Positions 33,220-41,852 of a stretch of DNA of 64,000 bases are shown here, in pieces (within the stretch, counting starts at the first letter, position 1; each line of letters opens with the position of its first letter). The position numbers were made by a program, and so were the translations under genes. The DNA comes from Bacteroidia bacterium (GTDB lineage Bacteria; Bacteroidota; Bacteroidia; B-17B0; Aurantibacillaceae), in contig JAEUTP010000002.1 in assembly GCA_016787705.1 (NCBI GenBank), forward strand, positions 124,001 to 188,000. The letters are read 5' to 3'. The notes under the pieces were generated by a model. The model ran no database searches and was not told where the DNA came from. It saw nothing but the letters and a program-made list of their open reading frames with translations.

Positions 33220-35175
33220 TTATGCTTGATTCTTAATGTTCTCTTTTTTATCTTTTAGTATTTCAACAACAGCTTCTGCAATTTTATCGGGAGAGAAACC
33301 ACACTCTTCATACAGCTCCATTTGTTCTCCATGTTCAATAAAATTATCAGGAATGCCAAGCCTTACTAATTGAGATGAATAATTATTATCTGCCATAAAT
33401 TCCAATACCGCGCTTCCCATACCGCCCATTATGCAACCATCTTCAACTGTAATTACTTTTTTGTATTTACTAAAAACTTCATGCAAGATAGTTTCATCAA
33501 TTGGCTTTACAAAGCGCATATCGTAATGTGCAGGATCAAGTCCCTGTTCTTCAAGTTTTTTTATTGCAGTAGTTACCAGATTACCGGGATGCCCAATCGA
33601 TAATATTGCTATCTGTTTTCCGTCTTTTATTTTTCTGCCTTTACCAATTTCAATTCTTTTGAATGGTGTTTTCCAATCTACAATCACGCCTTGCCCGCGC
33701 GGATAACGAATACTGAACGGACCTTTTACTTCATCTAACTGCGCGGTGTACATCAAATCGCGCAATTCTTCTTCATTCATTGGCGCACTTACGATCATGT
33801 TTGGAATGCAACGGAAATAAGCTAAGTCAAACGCACCGTGATGTGTTGGACCATCAGCTCCTGCCAAACCTCCACGATCTAAACAAAAAATAACTTTTAA
33901 ATTTTGTAGTGCTACATCATGCAATACCTGATCGTATGCCCGTTGCATGAACGATGAATAAATATTACAGTATGGAATTAAACCCTGCGTTGCTAAACCT
34001 GCGCTGAATGTAACAGCGTGTTGTTCTGCAATGCCCACATCAAATGCACGATCGGGCATGGCTTTCATCATAATGTTCAGTGAACAACCAGATGGCATTG
34101 CAGGTGTAATACCTGTGATCTTTAAATTTTTTTCTGCCAGCTCTACCATGGTATGTCCAAATACATCCTGATATTTTGGTGGCTGCGGCGTTTTAGGAAC
34201 TACTTTTATGATCTCGCCTGTTTCTTTATTGAATAAGCCCGGAGAGTGCCATATGGTTTCATTTCCTTCTTCGCTGAATTTATAACCTTTACCTTTTTTA
34301 GTAAGTACATGTAATAATTTTGGGCCGGGAATATCTTTTAAATCGGCCAGTACTTTTGTTAAGCGAACTACATCGTGCCCGTCTACCGGACCAAAATAAC
34401 GAAACTTTAATGACTCAAATAAATTACTTTGTTTTAGTAAAGAAGTTTTTACCGCGTTCTCTACCTTACTGGCAATTTCTTGTGCGTTAGGGCCAAACTT
34501 ACTTATTTTACCTAATAGTTCCCACACTTTATCTTTTGCTTTATTGTAAGTATGTGAAGTAGTGATATCCGTTAAATATTCTTTTAATGCACCAACGTTT
34601 GGATCGATGCTCATGCAATTATCATTAAGCACTACTAATAAATTGGCGTTCTCAACACCGGCGTGATTTAAACCTTCAAAGGCCAAACCTGCAGTCATTG
34701 AGCCATCACCAATAACAGCAATATGATTTTTATCGTTTAATTTATTGTATTTGCTGGCAACAGCCATACCTAACGCTGCACTGATGGATGTAGAAGAGTG
34801 ACCTACACCAAAGGTATCGTATTCACTTTCGCTGCGTTTTGGAAAGCCGCTTAAGCCTTTGTAAACACGGTTGGTATGAAAAACATCTCTACGACCGGTT
34901 AAAATCTTGTGACCGTAAGCCTGGTGACCAACATCCCAAACCAACTGGTCGTAAGGTGTATTAAAAATATAGTGCAAAGCAACTGTTAACTCTACAACGC
35001 CAAGCGAAGCACCAAAATGCCCGCCTTTTACCGAAACAAGATCAATAATATACTGACGCAGCTCAGCACTAATTTGTTCTAACTGGTCTTCTCTTAATTT
35101 TTTTAGATCGGCCGGAGAGTTGATTTTGGCTAATAATTCACCGGGTATAAACCCTGAACCTTTTACGATTTCCAT
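33220..35175 (-). CDS. dxs: 1-deoxy-D-xylulose-5-phosphate synthase
   Basis: 651 aa, thiamine-diphosphate enzyme of the MEP isoprenoid pathway that condenses pyruvate and glyceraldehyde-3-phosphate. Visible landmarks: VSVKGGHFGASLGVVELTVALH (about 49-70), WDVGHQAYGHKILTGR, the TPP motif GDGSMTAG with the downstream NDN, DVGIAEQHAVTFSAG with the catalytic Glu, and DRGGLAGADGPTHHG. ATG 35175 is the only start that keeps the conserved N-terminus (PGELLAKINSPADLKKL). A TATATTTG box ends 6 nt before it. Confidence 0.96.
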   Translation of the reverse strand: MEIVKGSGFIPGELLAKINSPADLKKLREDQLEQISAELRQYIIDLVSVKGGHFGASLGVVELTVALHYIFNTPYDQLVWDVGHQAYGHKILTGRRDVFHTNRVYKGLSGFPKRSESEYDTFGVGHSSTSISAALGMAVASKYNKLNDKNHIAVIGDGSMTAGLAFEGLNHAGVENANLLVVLNDNCMSIDPNVGALKEYLTDITTSHTYNKAKDKVWELLGKISKFGPNAQEIASKVENAVKTSLLKQSNLFESLKFRYFGPVDGHDVVRLTKVLADLKDIPGPKLLHVLTKKGKGYKFSEEGNETIWHSPGLFNKETGEIIKVVPKTPQPPKYQDVFGHTMVELAEKNLKITGITPAMPSGCSLNIMMKAMPDRAFDVGIAEQHAVTFSAGLATQGLIPYCNIYSSFMQRAYDQVLHDVALQNLKVIFCLDRGGLAGADGPTHHGAFDLAYFRCIPNMIVSAPMNEEELRDLMYTAQLDEVKGPFSIRYPRGQGVIVDWKTPFKRIEIGKGRKIKDGKQIAILSIGHPGNLVTTAIKKLEEQGLDPAHYDMRFVKPIDETILHEVFSKYKKVITVEDGCIMGGMGSAVLEFMADNNYSSQLVRLGIPDNFIEHGEQMELYEECGFSPDKIAEAVVEILKDKKENIKNQA

Positions 35176-35181
35176 TGATTA

Positions 35182-35189
35182 CAAATATA
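35182..35189 (-). promoter_or_regulatory. Candidate -7 box (TATATTTG) 6 nt before the dxs ATG
   Basis: Exact TAnnTTTG on the minus strand. With transcription normally beginning a few nt after this box, the dxs mRNA would have almost no leader. No -33 TTG was found. Confidence 0.35.
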
Positions 35190-35345
35190 GAAAAAATATC
35201 TAAAAATTTAACGAAAAACCCTTGTATATATTGCAAAAGAGCTCTTTAATTAACGTTTTTTCTATCAATTCGGATTTAAAGCAAAAAAGGTTTAATAATT
35301 GCTTAAATTTTAAACATTCAGGGGAATTTTTACCCCGTTAACTAA

Positions 35346-36119
35346 TCAAATGTTTAAGATCTCTTTTAATTTTGAATAACCCGTGCGGCTTAATGGTATT
35401 TTAGAGCCATTTTTTAACAAAGCAAGATTATTATTTTTATCAACTGCTTCAATTTTAGTGAGGTAATTTAAGTTTAAAATAAAGGAGCGATGTACGCGGA
35501 CAAATTGTGAAGGATCTAAAACTTCTTCATAATAGCTCATTGTTTTCTTTTTAAGATAGAACGTTTCATTATTAAATATTTTCACATAATCGTCGTACGC
35601 CTCAATGTAAATAATTTGCGTGGTAGGTAAAATTAAAATACTTGTTCCGTTTTTTACAACTACACGATGTGCCTCTTCGGTATGCTTTTTTGAAACAGAT
35701 TCGAGTTGTTCGATTTTTTCATTAGCCGTAGAATTATCAATAGTTCCGGCCCCCTTTTCTAAGGGGGAAGCAAAATCCAGATATTTTTTTACCGCTTTTT
35801 GAAAACGTTCTTCGTTAAAGGGTTTCAATAAATAATCTACCGCATTTTGTTCAAAGGCTTTAAGTGCGTACTCATCAAAAGCAGTTGTAAAAATAACGGC
35901 AGGCTTTTTTTCTATGAGCTCTAACGTTTCAAAACCATTTATCTTTGGCATTTGAATATCTAAAAATATTAACGCCGGATTATATTGCTGGATAGCCTTC
36001 ACAGCCTCAAAACCATCACCACACTCAGCAACAATTTCTATCTCTTTAAAAGCAGCAAGGTATTCTTTTACTATTTGTCTTGCCAGCGGTTCATCGTCTA
36101 TTAATATAACTTTTGTCAT
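35346..36119 (-). CDS. LytTR-family response regulator
   Basis: 257 aa. Receiver domain residues 1 to about 120, with acidic pocket D8-D9 and phospho-acceptor D54 (FLDIQMP), and K near TLKPF (YLLKPF). A linker of about 25 polar residues follows, then a C-terminal LytTR DNA-binding domain (about 155-257: IIYIEAYDDYVKIF, KKTMSYYEEVLDPSQFVRVHRSFILN). The start overlaps the stop of the histidine kinase gene by 4 nt, so the two form one two-component system, LytS/LytR-like. Confidence 0.92.
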   Translation of the reverse strand: MTKVILIDDEPLARQIVKEYLAAFKEIEIVAECGDGFEAVKAIQQYNPALIFLDIQMPKINGFETLELIEKKPAVIFTTAFDEYALKAFEQNAVDYLLKPFNEERFQKAVKKYLDFASPLEKGAGTIDNSTANEKIEQLESVSKKHTEEAHRVVVKNGTSILILPTTQIIYIEAYDDYVKIFNNETFYLKKKTMSYYEEVLDPSQFVRVHRSFILNLNYLTKIEAVDKNNNLALLKNGSKIPLSRTGYSKLKEILNI

Positions 36120-37153
36120 GCCTGTGGTATTAAAATAATGGTTGTGAAAATTGAATTGTTTTTTTCGATCATTAACAGATCACTGCGGTGATAAATTAAC
36201 TGCAAGCGTTTTTGAATTAATGACAGGCCAAAGCCTTCGCCTTTTCGGGATTGTGTGGTGCTATCATCAAAAGGATTGGTAATAACTATGGCCAGTAAAT
36301 TATTTTTTATTTGCGCGCTTACAGAGATCTCTACTTTATCTAAAACATTATACAATCCGAATTTTATAGCATTTTCTACAATTGGCTGCAGAATTAAAGC
36401 AGGAAGTTTTAAGTTTAATGTATCATCACTGATATTAAAATTAACTGTTAAGCGGTGACCAAATCTTACTTTTTCTATTTCGAGATAAAGCTTTAATAAA
36501 TTGATCTCTTCGCTGAAAGGCACATTTTTATTTTCGTCTTTTTTTAAAGTACCACGCAAAAAGTCAGAAAGATTCTGGATCATTTTCCTAGCCTGTTGTG
36601 GCTCTGAAACAACTAATGCATTAATAGAGTTTAAGCTGTTAAACAAAAAATGTGGCTGTAACTGCTGGCGCAGTTTTATTAATTCGGCCTGGCGAAGCGT
36701 ATGTTCCGCATCTAAATTTAATTTATTTTTTTCTTCCTGGCCACGAATAAAATATAACGACCAAAGGATCATGGAGAAAAAACTGATCTGCAAAAAAGCC
36801 ACAACTACACGTATAACAATGGTTCTGCTAAACATATCTGAAAAATCGGGGCTATTTGCCAATTGATTTAAAATCAATTTTTCCGAAAATATGATTGTGA
36901 AAATTAAAGCGCCAATGCAAATAAAACGTGCGCCAAAATTATTTATAAATGCTGCACTATATTTTTGAATGAAAAATATACAAGAAATACCAATTAAAAT
37001 TAATGCTAAAGAAATGCTAGCATCAACAAAAGCAAAAGACAAATTATTAAAGATCTGGAAAATAACAAAGCACTGTAAACCCCACCAGATGATAAACCAG
37101 GCAATTAATGCAACAAGAAGCTGCAATCGTGAAGGCAATTTATCTATTGTCAT
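36116..37153 (-). CDS. LytS/YehU-type sensor histidine kinase
   Basis: 345 aa. Four hydrophobic helices in the first 135 residues (about 12-30, 44-63, 77-97, 112-134) with no extracellular sensor domain. The His_kinase family motif LRQQLQPHFLFNSLNS follows, with phospho-accepting His168, and a C-terminal ATPase domain (about 240-345; PALILQPIVENAIKFGL and GEGFGLSLIQKRL). Such intramembrane-sensing kinases often answer to envelope stress. It follows the LiaF-like and DUF4288 genes on the same strand, 8 nt after the latter, and overlaps the regulator gene. Confidence 0.9.
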   Translation of the reverse strand: MTIDKLPSRLQLLVALIAWFIIWWGLQCFVIFQIFNNLSFAFVDASISLALILIGISCIFFIQKYSAAFINNFGARFICIGALIFTIIFSEKLILNQLANSPDFSDMFSRTIVIRVVVAFLQISFFSMILWSLYFIRGQEEKNKLNLDAEHTLRQAELIKLRQQLQPHFLFNSLNSINALVVSEPQQARKMIQNLSDFLRGTLKKDENKNVPFSEEINLLKLYLEIEKVRFGHRLTVNFNISDDTLNLKLPALILQPIVENAIKFGLYNVLDKVEISVSAQIKNNLLAIVITNPFDDSTTQSRKGEGFGLSLIQKRLQLIYHRSDLLMIEKNNSIFTTIILIPQA

Positions 37154-37161
37154 TTAAACTA

Positions 37162-37509
37162 TCAATAAAAGCTAAGATTTTTTGCCTGGATACCCATAGC
37201 TTTTTGTAACACCGAATTTATGAAACTTTCTTTTTCTTTTGTTTCTACTGTATTTGAATAAATTTCGACACCATCTGAAAGTTCGTTAATTAAATTTAAT
37301 TCGCTTGCATCAATAAAACGCCAGTTAACCAATTTATTATTTGCATTGTAAAAAGAACTTTGTAAACTTCTGCCAAGGCTTTTTGCCTTAAAATAAGCCT
37401 CTTCTTCATTACTTGCTTTTATTAAGCGGAATTGTTCATCAAATTCTGCCTTTACGGTTGATTCGCTAACATCGATGCTAAAAACCAATTTTGCTAAATA
37501 CCAATTCAT
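37162..37509 (-). CDS. DUF4288 family protein
   Basis: 115 aa, soluble, no signal. The opening MNWYLAKLVFSIDVSE and the following FDEQFRLIKASNEEEAYFKAKSLG segment agree with DUF4288 as I know it (YxAKLVF and an EQ-LI-A-A-KA-LG core), ending in a NWRFIDASELNLI strand. Function unknown. Its place between a LiaF-like membrane protein and a LytS-type kinase (21 nt and 8 nt gaps) suggests a role in that envelope-sensing operon. Confidence 0.75.
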   Translation of the reverse strand: MNWYLAKLVFSIDVSESTVKAEFDEQFRLIKASNEEEAYFKAKSLGRSLQSSFYNANNKLVNWRFIDASELNLINELSDGVEIYSNTVETKEKESFINSVLQKAMGIQAKNLSFY

Positions 37510-37530
37510 CGTTTTGTTTTTTAATATTAA

Positions 37531-38316
37531 TTAATAAGAAGTTATTTCAATGCCCGACATAAAAATATGTCCGTTAAGTATAAGTGTTTTCTTCTCGGTA
37601 AGATCGTTTACGCTTAATAAAGGACGTTTATCTTCAATACCTGCAAATACACATTCAATATCCGATTTAATTACCCAGTGCGGTGGAATAACCAGTTTAA
37701 CACCGCCAAATTGTTGCTTGATGGTAAGCACTGCTTCGTTTACAATTTCGGCCTGCATTAAATTGAGTTTGCAGCCACCAAACGTATTTTTGATCTCTCC
37801 GCCTTTAAAATCTTTACTAAAAACATTTTTATCTGTTCCCGCAAAAACATTATTTGCAAAAATATAGTCTTCGTTACTTGTGGTATGCGTTGTTTCACTT
37901 GCAAAACGATTAAAACGGTGTTGTTTATGGCCAAATTTTGCATAATCGTGATACTTATTTTTTGGTTTAAAAATTAAAACAATACCAATGATGAATAGGA
38001 TAATAGGAATTTTGTAATGTATAATTGCTATATCGGGAAAGGCGTGGCTTGCCAAAAATAAAGTACCAATTAAAATAAGTATTAAGCCTTTTGCGCTGCG
38101 AAAATTATTTTTAATTAAAGCTATTGTACCAATAGCAATTAAAATTGTTGGCCATGTAAAAAACCAATCAGGAATTAAATAACCCATTTGTTTGAACATA
38201 TAAACAAGCCCTGCTATTATCACAAAAATACCTGCTATTATATGCCCTCTTCTTTGGTTCTTTTGCCAATTATTAAATTCGGGGTCGTTTTTAAACTGTT
38301 CTTCTAAACTTGTCAT
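37531..38316 (-). CDS. LiaF/LiaI-like membrane protein (DUF5668 plus DUF2154-type C-terminus)
   Basis: 261 aa. Residues about 25-125 hold four short hydrophobic helices with FIIAGLVYMFKQMGYLIPDWFFTWP and FIIGIVLIF, the LiaI/LiaF-like transmembrane block. After a basic linker, residues about 150-261 form a beta-rich C-terminal part (NVFAGTDKNVFSKDFKGGEI, NTFGGCKLNLMQAEI, QQFGGVKLVIPPHWVIKSD) like the LiaF cell-wall-active-antibiotics-response domain. In Firmicutes LiaF restrains the LiaSR two-component system. Here the downstream kinase/regulator pair makes a similar arrangement likely. Confidence 0.82.
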   Translation of the reverse strand: MTSLEEQFKNDPEFNNWQKNQRRGHIIAGIFVIIAGLVYMFKQMGYLIPDWFFTWPTILIAIGTIALIKNNFRSAKGLILILIGTLFLASHAFPDIAIIHYKIPIILFIIGIVLIFKPKNKYHDYAKFGHKQHRFNRFASETTHTTSNEDYIFANNVFAGTDKNVFSKDFKGGEIKNTFGGCKLNLMQAEIVNEAVLTIKQQFGGVKLVIPPHWVIKSDIECVFAGIEDKRPLLSVNDLTEKKTLILNGHIFMSGIEITSY

Positions 38317-38333
38317 TTGTATTAAATTTTAAT

Positions 38334-38341
38334 CAAAAGTA
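38334..38341 (-). promoter_or_regulatory. Candidate -7 box (TACTTTTG) for the LiaF-like/LytSR operon
   Basis: Exact TAnnTTTG on minus, ending 17 nt before the ATG at 38316. A TTG lies 11 nt further upstream, too close to be an ideal -33. Confidence 0.4.
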
Positions 38342-38425
38342 GAGATAGAATGCAATCCTGAAAACAGTAAATCGGTAAACGCAGATAATGAGACGGTGAA
38401 TTAAGAAAATAAAGGGTAAACAAAA

Positions 38426-38488
38426 GCCGCAGATTTCACAGATCAAACAGTTAAATAAAAAACTGCTAGAATCAGCGCTATCTGCGGC
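38426..38488 (-). terminator. Possible hairpin terminator of the PorE-like gene
   Basis: Perfect 9-nt arms GCCGCAGAT (38426-38434) and ATCTGCGGC (38480-38488) with a 45-nt loop. Read on minus, the stem is followed by TTTTGTTT. The large loop makes it a weak candidate; it may instead be an interspersed palindrome. Confidence 0.35.
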
Positions 38489-38505
38489 TAAAAAATACGT
38501 TTTAC

Positions 38506-40152
38506 CTATTTCTTCAATAAATATCCTTTTTCAAGCGAAACTGTTTCTTTATCGCTTGTTTTAAGAACGATCTCTTCATAGATTTCTTTAAAGCCTTTTT
38601 TCTTGATAGTTAATTTGTAATTGCCACCTTTTAAAGTGAAAAAATATTCGCCATTTTCATTGGTTGATGTTGACGAAACCTGTAAGCCGGAAGCATCGGT
38701 TAAAACAACTTCTACATCCGGTAAACCATAACCTTCATAACCGTCTCGAACAGTACCTTTTAAAATGCTTAAGCCGTTACTTTTTATTTTTTTACCGTCT
38801 TTTTCTAAGATAGCATAATCTTTCAGATCAATTTTATAAATATCGTTACCGCCTAAACCGCCAGCGCGCTCACTTGAAACATAAGCAAATTTAGCATCTG
38901 CACTAATGGTTAACTGACCTTCTTTTGCAGGGCTATTAATTGGATATCCAACGTTTGTTGGTTTACTCCATTTATTATTTTCAAAAACTGTTTTGAACAC
39001 ATCATAACTTCCCATACTGCCCGGACCATTGCTACAAAAGAATAATGTTTTACCATCCGGCGCCAAAAACATACCCGCTTCATCATAAATGGTATTTATT
39101 TCCGGACCAAGATTTTCGGGTTTGCCCCACTCTTTTTTATTTAAACGTTGAACCATCCATATATCACTTCCACCAAAACCACCGGTTCTTTCGCTGGTAA
39201 AAAAATATCTTTTTCCATCAGGCGAAACGCAAGCACCACCTTCCCAATAGCTTGATGCAATTGGCTTACCCATTGGCTCGGGTGTTCTCCATTTACCGTT
39301 ATTTACTTTACTTACAAAAACATCGCCACCACGAGAATTTTTATCATTCATATCGTTCTTGTAAATAAAAATCTGTTTTCCGTCAGCAGAAATACTTGTA
39401 ACAGCATCGTGTGCTTTGGTATTAATAGAACCCGGAACCTCTGCAGCTTTACCAAAACCCTTTAAAGTTGAATCATAATTAGCAATATAAATATCTTCAA
39501 AATAACTTCCATCCCCTTCAACATCTACTGCAGACGAAGTATTCTCAGGGCGGCGTGTTGTAAATACCAGTTTACTTCCATCGGCAGTAATGCATGGATT
39601 CTTATCATCAAATTTACTATTGATATTATCTCCAAGATTAGTTACCTCAACATCTAATGGAGCGGCTAACATTGCTTTTGCATTTTGGCATTGTTGCAAT
39701 AAAGTTCCTGCATCTTCTTCCGATTCTTTATCCTGTTTTGGAGCAGATTTAAAAGCTGTAAATTCTTCGATCGCTTTATCAAAATTACTCTCCAACTGGT
39801 ATATCTTTCCAAGCACCAAATGATTTTCGGGTTTTGCTGTGGCATTAGCTTCCAGGCTTCTTACCAAATAATCTTTTGCCTTATCTAATTGTTTTAAATT
39901 AAAATAACAGGCGCCAATATAATGTAATACTGACGGATCTTTTGGGTTATTTTTTTCGACTTCGCGGTAAGTATTTATAGCGCCAACAAAATCGCCGGCA
40001 TACATTTTTTGTTTAGCAACAACCATTTTTGCAGCATCACCCGCATCGGTAAATACGTTTGTTTTTTTATCCTTTTTGTCTTTTGTATTAGTTTCAGTTT
40101 GTGCGTTTGACACTAGGGAAAGTGTAAGGAATAGGAGTATAAATTTCTTCAT
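38506..40152 (-). CDS. PorE-like exported protein: TPR, PD40 propeller and CarboxypepD-regulatory domain
   Basis: 548 aa from ATG 40152, which starts the signal peptide (MKKFILLFLTLSLVSNAQT); the frame is open 11 codons further. TPR-like helices occupy about 45-165 (YAGDFVGAINTYREVEKN, ASVLHYIGACYFNLKQLDKAKDYL-type units). A WD40-like PD40 beta-propeller follows (about 185-440, repeated ADGSKLVFTTRR, SPDGKRYFFTSER, APDGKTLFFCSNG blades), then a carboxypeptidase-regulatory domain (about 455-548). PorE of the type IX secretion system has this order plus a C-terminal OmpA domain. OmpA is absent here, so peptidoglycan anchoring is not expected. Confidence 0.82.
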   Translation of the reverse strand: MKKFILLFLTLSLVSNAQTETNTKDKKDKKTNVFTDAGDAAKMVVAKQKMYAGDFVGAINTYREVEKNNPKDPSVLHYIGACYFNLKQLDKAKDYLVRSLEANATAKPENHLVLGKIYQLESNFDKAIEEFTAFKSAPKQDKESEEDAGTLLQQCQNAKAMLAAPLDVEVTNLGDNINSKFDDKNPCITADGSKLVFTTRRPENTSSAVDVEGDGSYFEDIYIANYDSTLKGFGKAAEVPGSINTKAHDAVTSISADGKQIFIYKNDMNDKNSRGGDVFVSKVNNGKWRTPEPMGKPIASSYWEGGACVSPDGKRYFFTSERTGGFGGSDIWMVQRLNKKEWGKPENLGPEINTIYDEAGMFLAPDGKTLFFCSNGPGSMGSYDVFKTVFENNKWSKPTNVGYPINSPAKEGQLTISADAKFAYVSSERAGGLGGNDIYKIDLKDYAILEKDGKKIKSNGLSILKGTVRDGYEGYGLPDVEVVLTDASGLQVSSTSTNENGEYFFTLKGGNYKLTIKKKGFKEIYEEIVLKTSDKETVSLEKGYLLKK

Positions 40153-40228
40153 AACTTTTGATTTGTAACGAAATCTAAAATACAAATAAAATTTTAAGAT
40201 AGGGTGCTATTTTATAGAAAAGTTTTTA

Positions 40229-40236
40229 TAACTTTA
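40229..40236 (+). promoter_or_regulatory. Candidate -7 box (TAACTTTA) 5 nt before the ATG at 40242
   Basis: Seven of eight positions of TAnnTTTG match. As with gmk, phhB, dxs and the gene at 25932, the box nearly touches the start codon. Confidence 0.25.
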
Positions 40237-40241
40237 ACCTT

Positions 40242-41852
40242 ATGAAAAAAATAAAGCTACTTTGTATTTGCTTGTTATTAAGCTTATGCAGCCAAATTTC
40301 GTTTGCACAAACATGGGCAGATGATATAGCTCCTATCTTATACTCTAATTGTACAAGCTGCCACCATACCGGCGGTTTGGCCCCCAATTCATTAATGACG
40401 TATACAGATGCTTATAATTACCGTTTCATGATAAAAAATTATGTTGACGCTAATTATATGCCACCATGGCCACCCGATGCACAATACAAACATTTGGCAC
40501 ATGAGCGTGTACTTTCACCTTCAGATAAAAATAAGATAAGTCAATGGGTTTTGGGTGGCGGTGTTCAGGGCAATGCAGCTAATGCGCCCGCACAGCCCAC
40601 TTATACAAATACTACAACGCAGCTAACCTCTATTGATTATACTGCAAAAATGCAGAATTACATGGTAAACACGGCTACTGATCTTTACCGTTGCTTTGTT
40701 ATCAATACTAATTTTCCGGTAGATATGTTTGCCTCTGAAATTGAAGTAAAACCGGGAAACTCAAGTATCGTACATCATGTATTGGTTTATGAAGATACAA
40801 CATCATTGATCAAACAAAAAGACAGTGCCGATGCAGGTGCCGGTTACACTTGCTTTTTTGGTACCGGAAGTAACGATTCGCGCTTGGTTGGCGAATGGGT
40901 TCCCGGAACAGCGCCTATCAAATTTCCTAACATGATGGGGGTTCGCCTTAGAAAAAATACGCGTTTGGTTTTACAAATTCATTATCCTGCCGGTACATTT
41001 ATGAAACTAGACAGCACGCGCGTTAATATCAAATTTGCCGCCAACACCAGCACAACAACTTTTCCTCCTTTTAGAGAAGTGTATTTGCTGCCTATTTTAA
41101 GTGAAAGTAATTTAATTAACGGTCCATTAAGCATTCCACCAAACGTTGTAAAAACATTTACCGCTACAACAACAGCAACCGTAGGTACCACCCTTCCATT
41201 TAATGCACTTACCATGTTATCTATATCACCACACATGCATTTGCTTGGAAAAAAAATGAAAGTGTTTGGCATTGATGCTACCAACCAGGATACTATCCCA
41301 TTAATACATATTCCTAATTGGGATTTTAAATGGCAGGGGATTTACAATTTCAGAAATCCGATAAAAGTACCTATTAATAGCACTGTTATTGTGCAATCCG
41401 CGTACGATAATACTACTAATAACAATTACAACCCTAACAACCCGCCAATAACAGTAAACCAGGGTGAATCCACATCGGATGAGATGATGCTGGTATTTGC
41501 TGCTTTAACCTATTATTTGCCGGGTGATGAAAACATTATAATAGATAACTCTCCAATTGCAGGAATTAAAGACTTGCAAAAAGATATTGTTAACTCACTT
41601 CAGCTGTATTCCGTTTATCCTAATCCTGCAAAAAATAATGCCAACCTAAATTATTTTGCACCAGAGAATTATTTGGCCAAAGCACGCATATACAATGCAG
41701 ATGGAAAATTAATGAAGGAATGGCCGCTTAGCATTGATAAAGGCTATGGCGATATTAAATTAAATATTGAAGGTTTTGCTGAAGGGCAATACTTTTTAAA
41801 TATTGAAACACGATCATTTACAAAAACAAAACAGTTTATTATTTATGAATAA
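40242..41852 (+). CDS. T9SS-secreted copper type II monooxygenase-like protein with a haem-c motif
   Basis: 536 aa with a signal peptide (1-22, SFAQ). A cytochrome-like segment follows with CTSCHH (about 37-42) and MPPWPPD (about 75). The central part (about 130-400) resembles ascorbate-dependent copper type II monooxygenases of the PHM/DBM kind: HHVLVYED with two His, QIHYPAG, and SPHMHLLGKKM with H-x-H-type ligands. The last about 80 residues are a type A T9SS sorting domain (VYPNPAKNN...GQYFLNI...FIIYE). Substrate unknown; redox coupling of the haem-like module to the copper sites is an inference. It overlaps the next gene by 8 nt. Confidence 0.8.
   Translation: MKKIKLLCICLLLSLCSQISFAQTWADDIAPILYSNCTSCHHTGGLAPNSLMTYTDAYNYRFMIKNYVDANYMPPWPPDAQYKHLAHERVLSPSDKNKISQWVLGGGVQGNAANAPAQPTYTNTTTQLTSIDYTAKMQNYMVNTATDLYRCFVINTNFPVDMFASEIEVKPGNSSIVHHVLVYEDTTSLIKQKDSADAGAGYTCFFGTGSNDSRLVGEWVPGTAPIKFPNMMGVRLRKNTRLVLQIHYPAGTFMKLDSTRVNIKFAANTSTTTFPPFREVYLLPILSESNLINGPLSIPPNVVKTFTATTTATVGTTLPFNALTMLSISPHMHLLGKKMKVFGIDATNQDTIPLIHIPNWDFKWQGIYNFRNPIKVPINSTVIVQSAYDNTTNNNYNPNNPPITVNQGESTSDEMMLVFAALTYYLPGDENIIIDNSPIAGIKDLQKDIVNSLQLYSVYPNPAKNNANLNYFAPENYLAKARIYNADGKLMKEWPLSIDKGYGDIKLNIEGFAEGQYFLNIETRSFTKTKQFIIYE

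Noticed and set aside
35321..35336. GGGG-AATTTTTA-CCCC hairpin after the LytTR gene as a terminator
   Set aside because: Only 4 bp of stem and no T-run on the minus strand.
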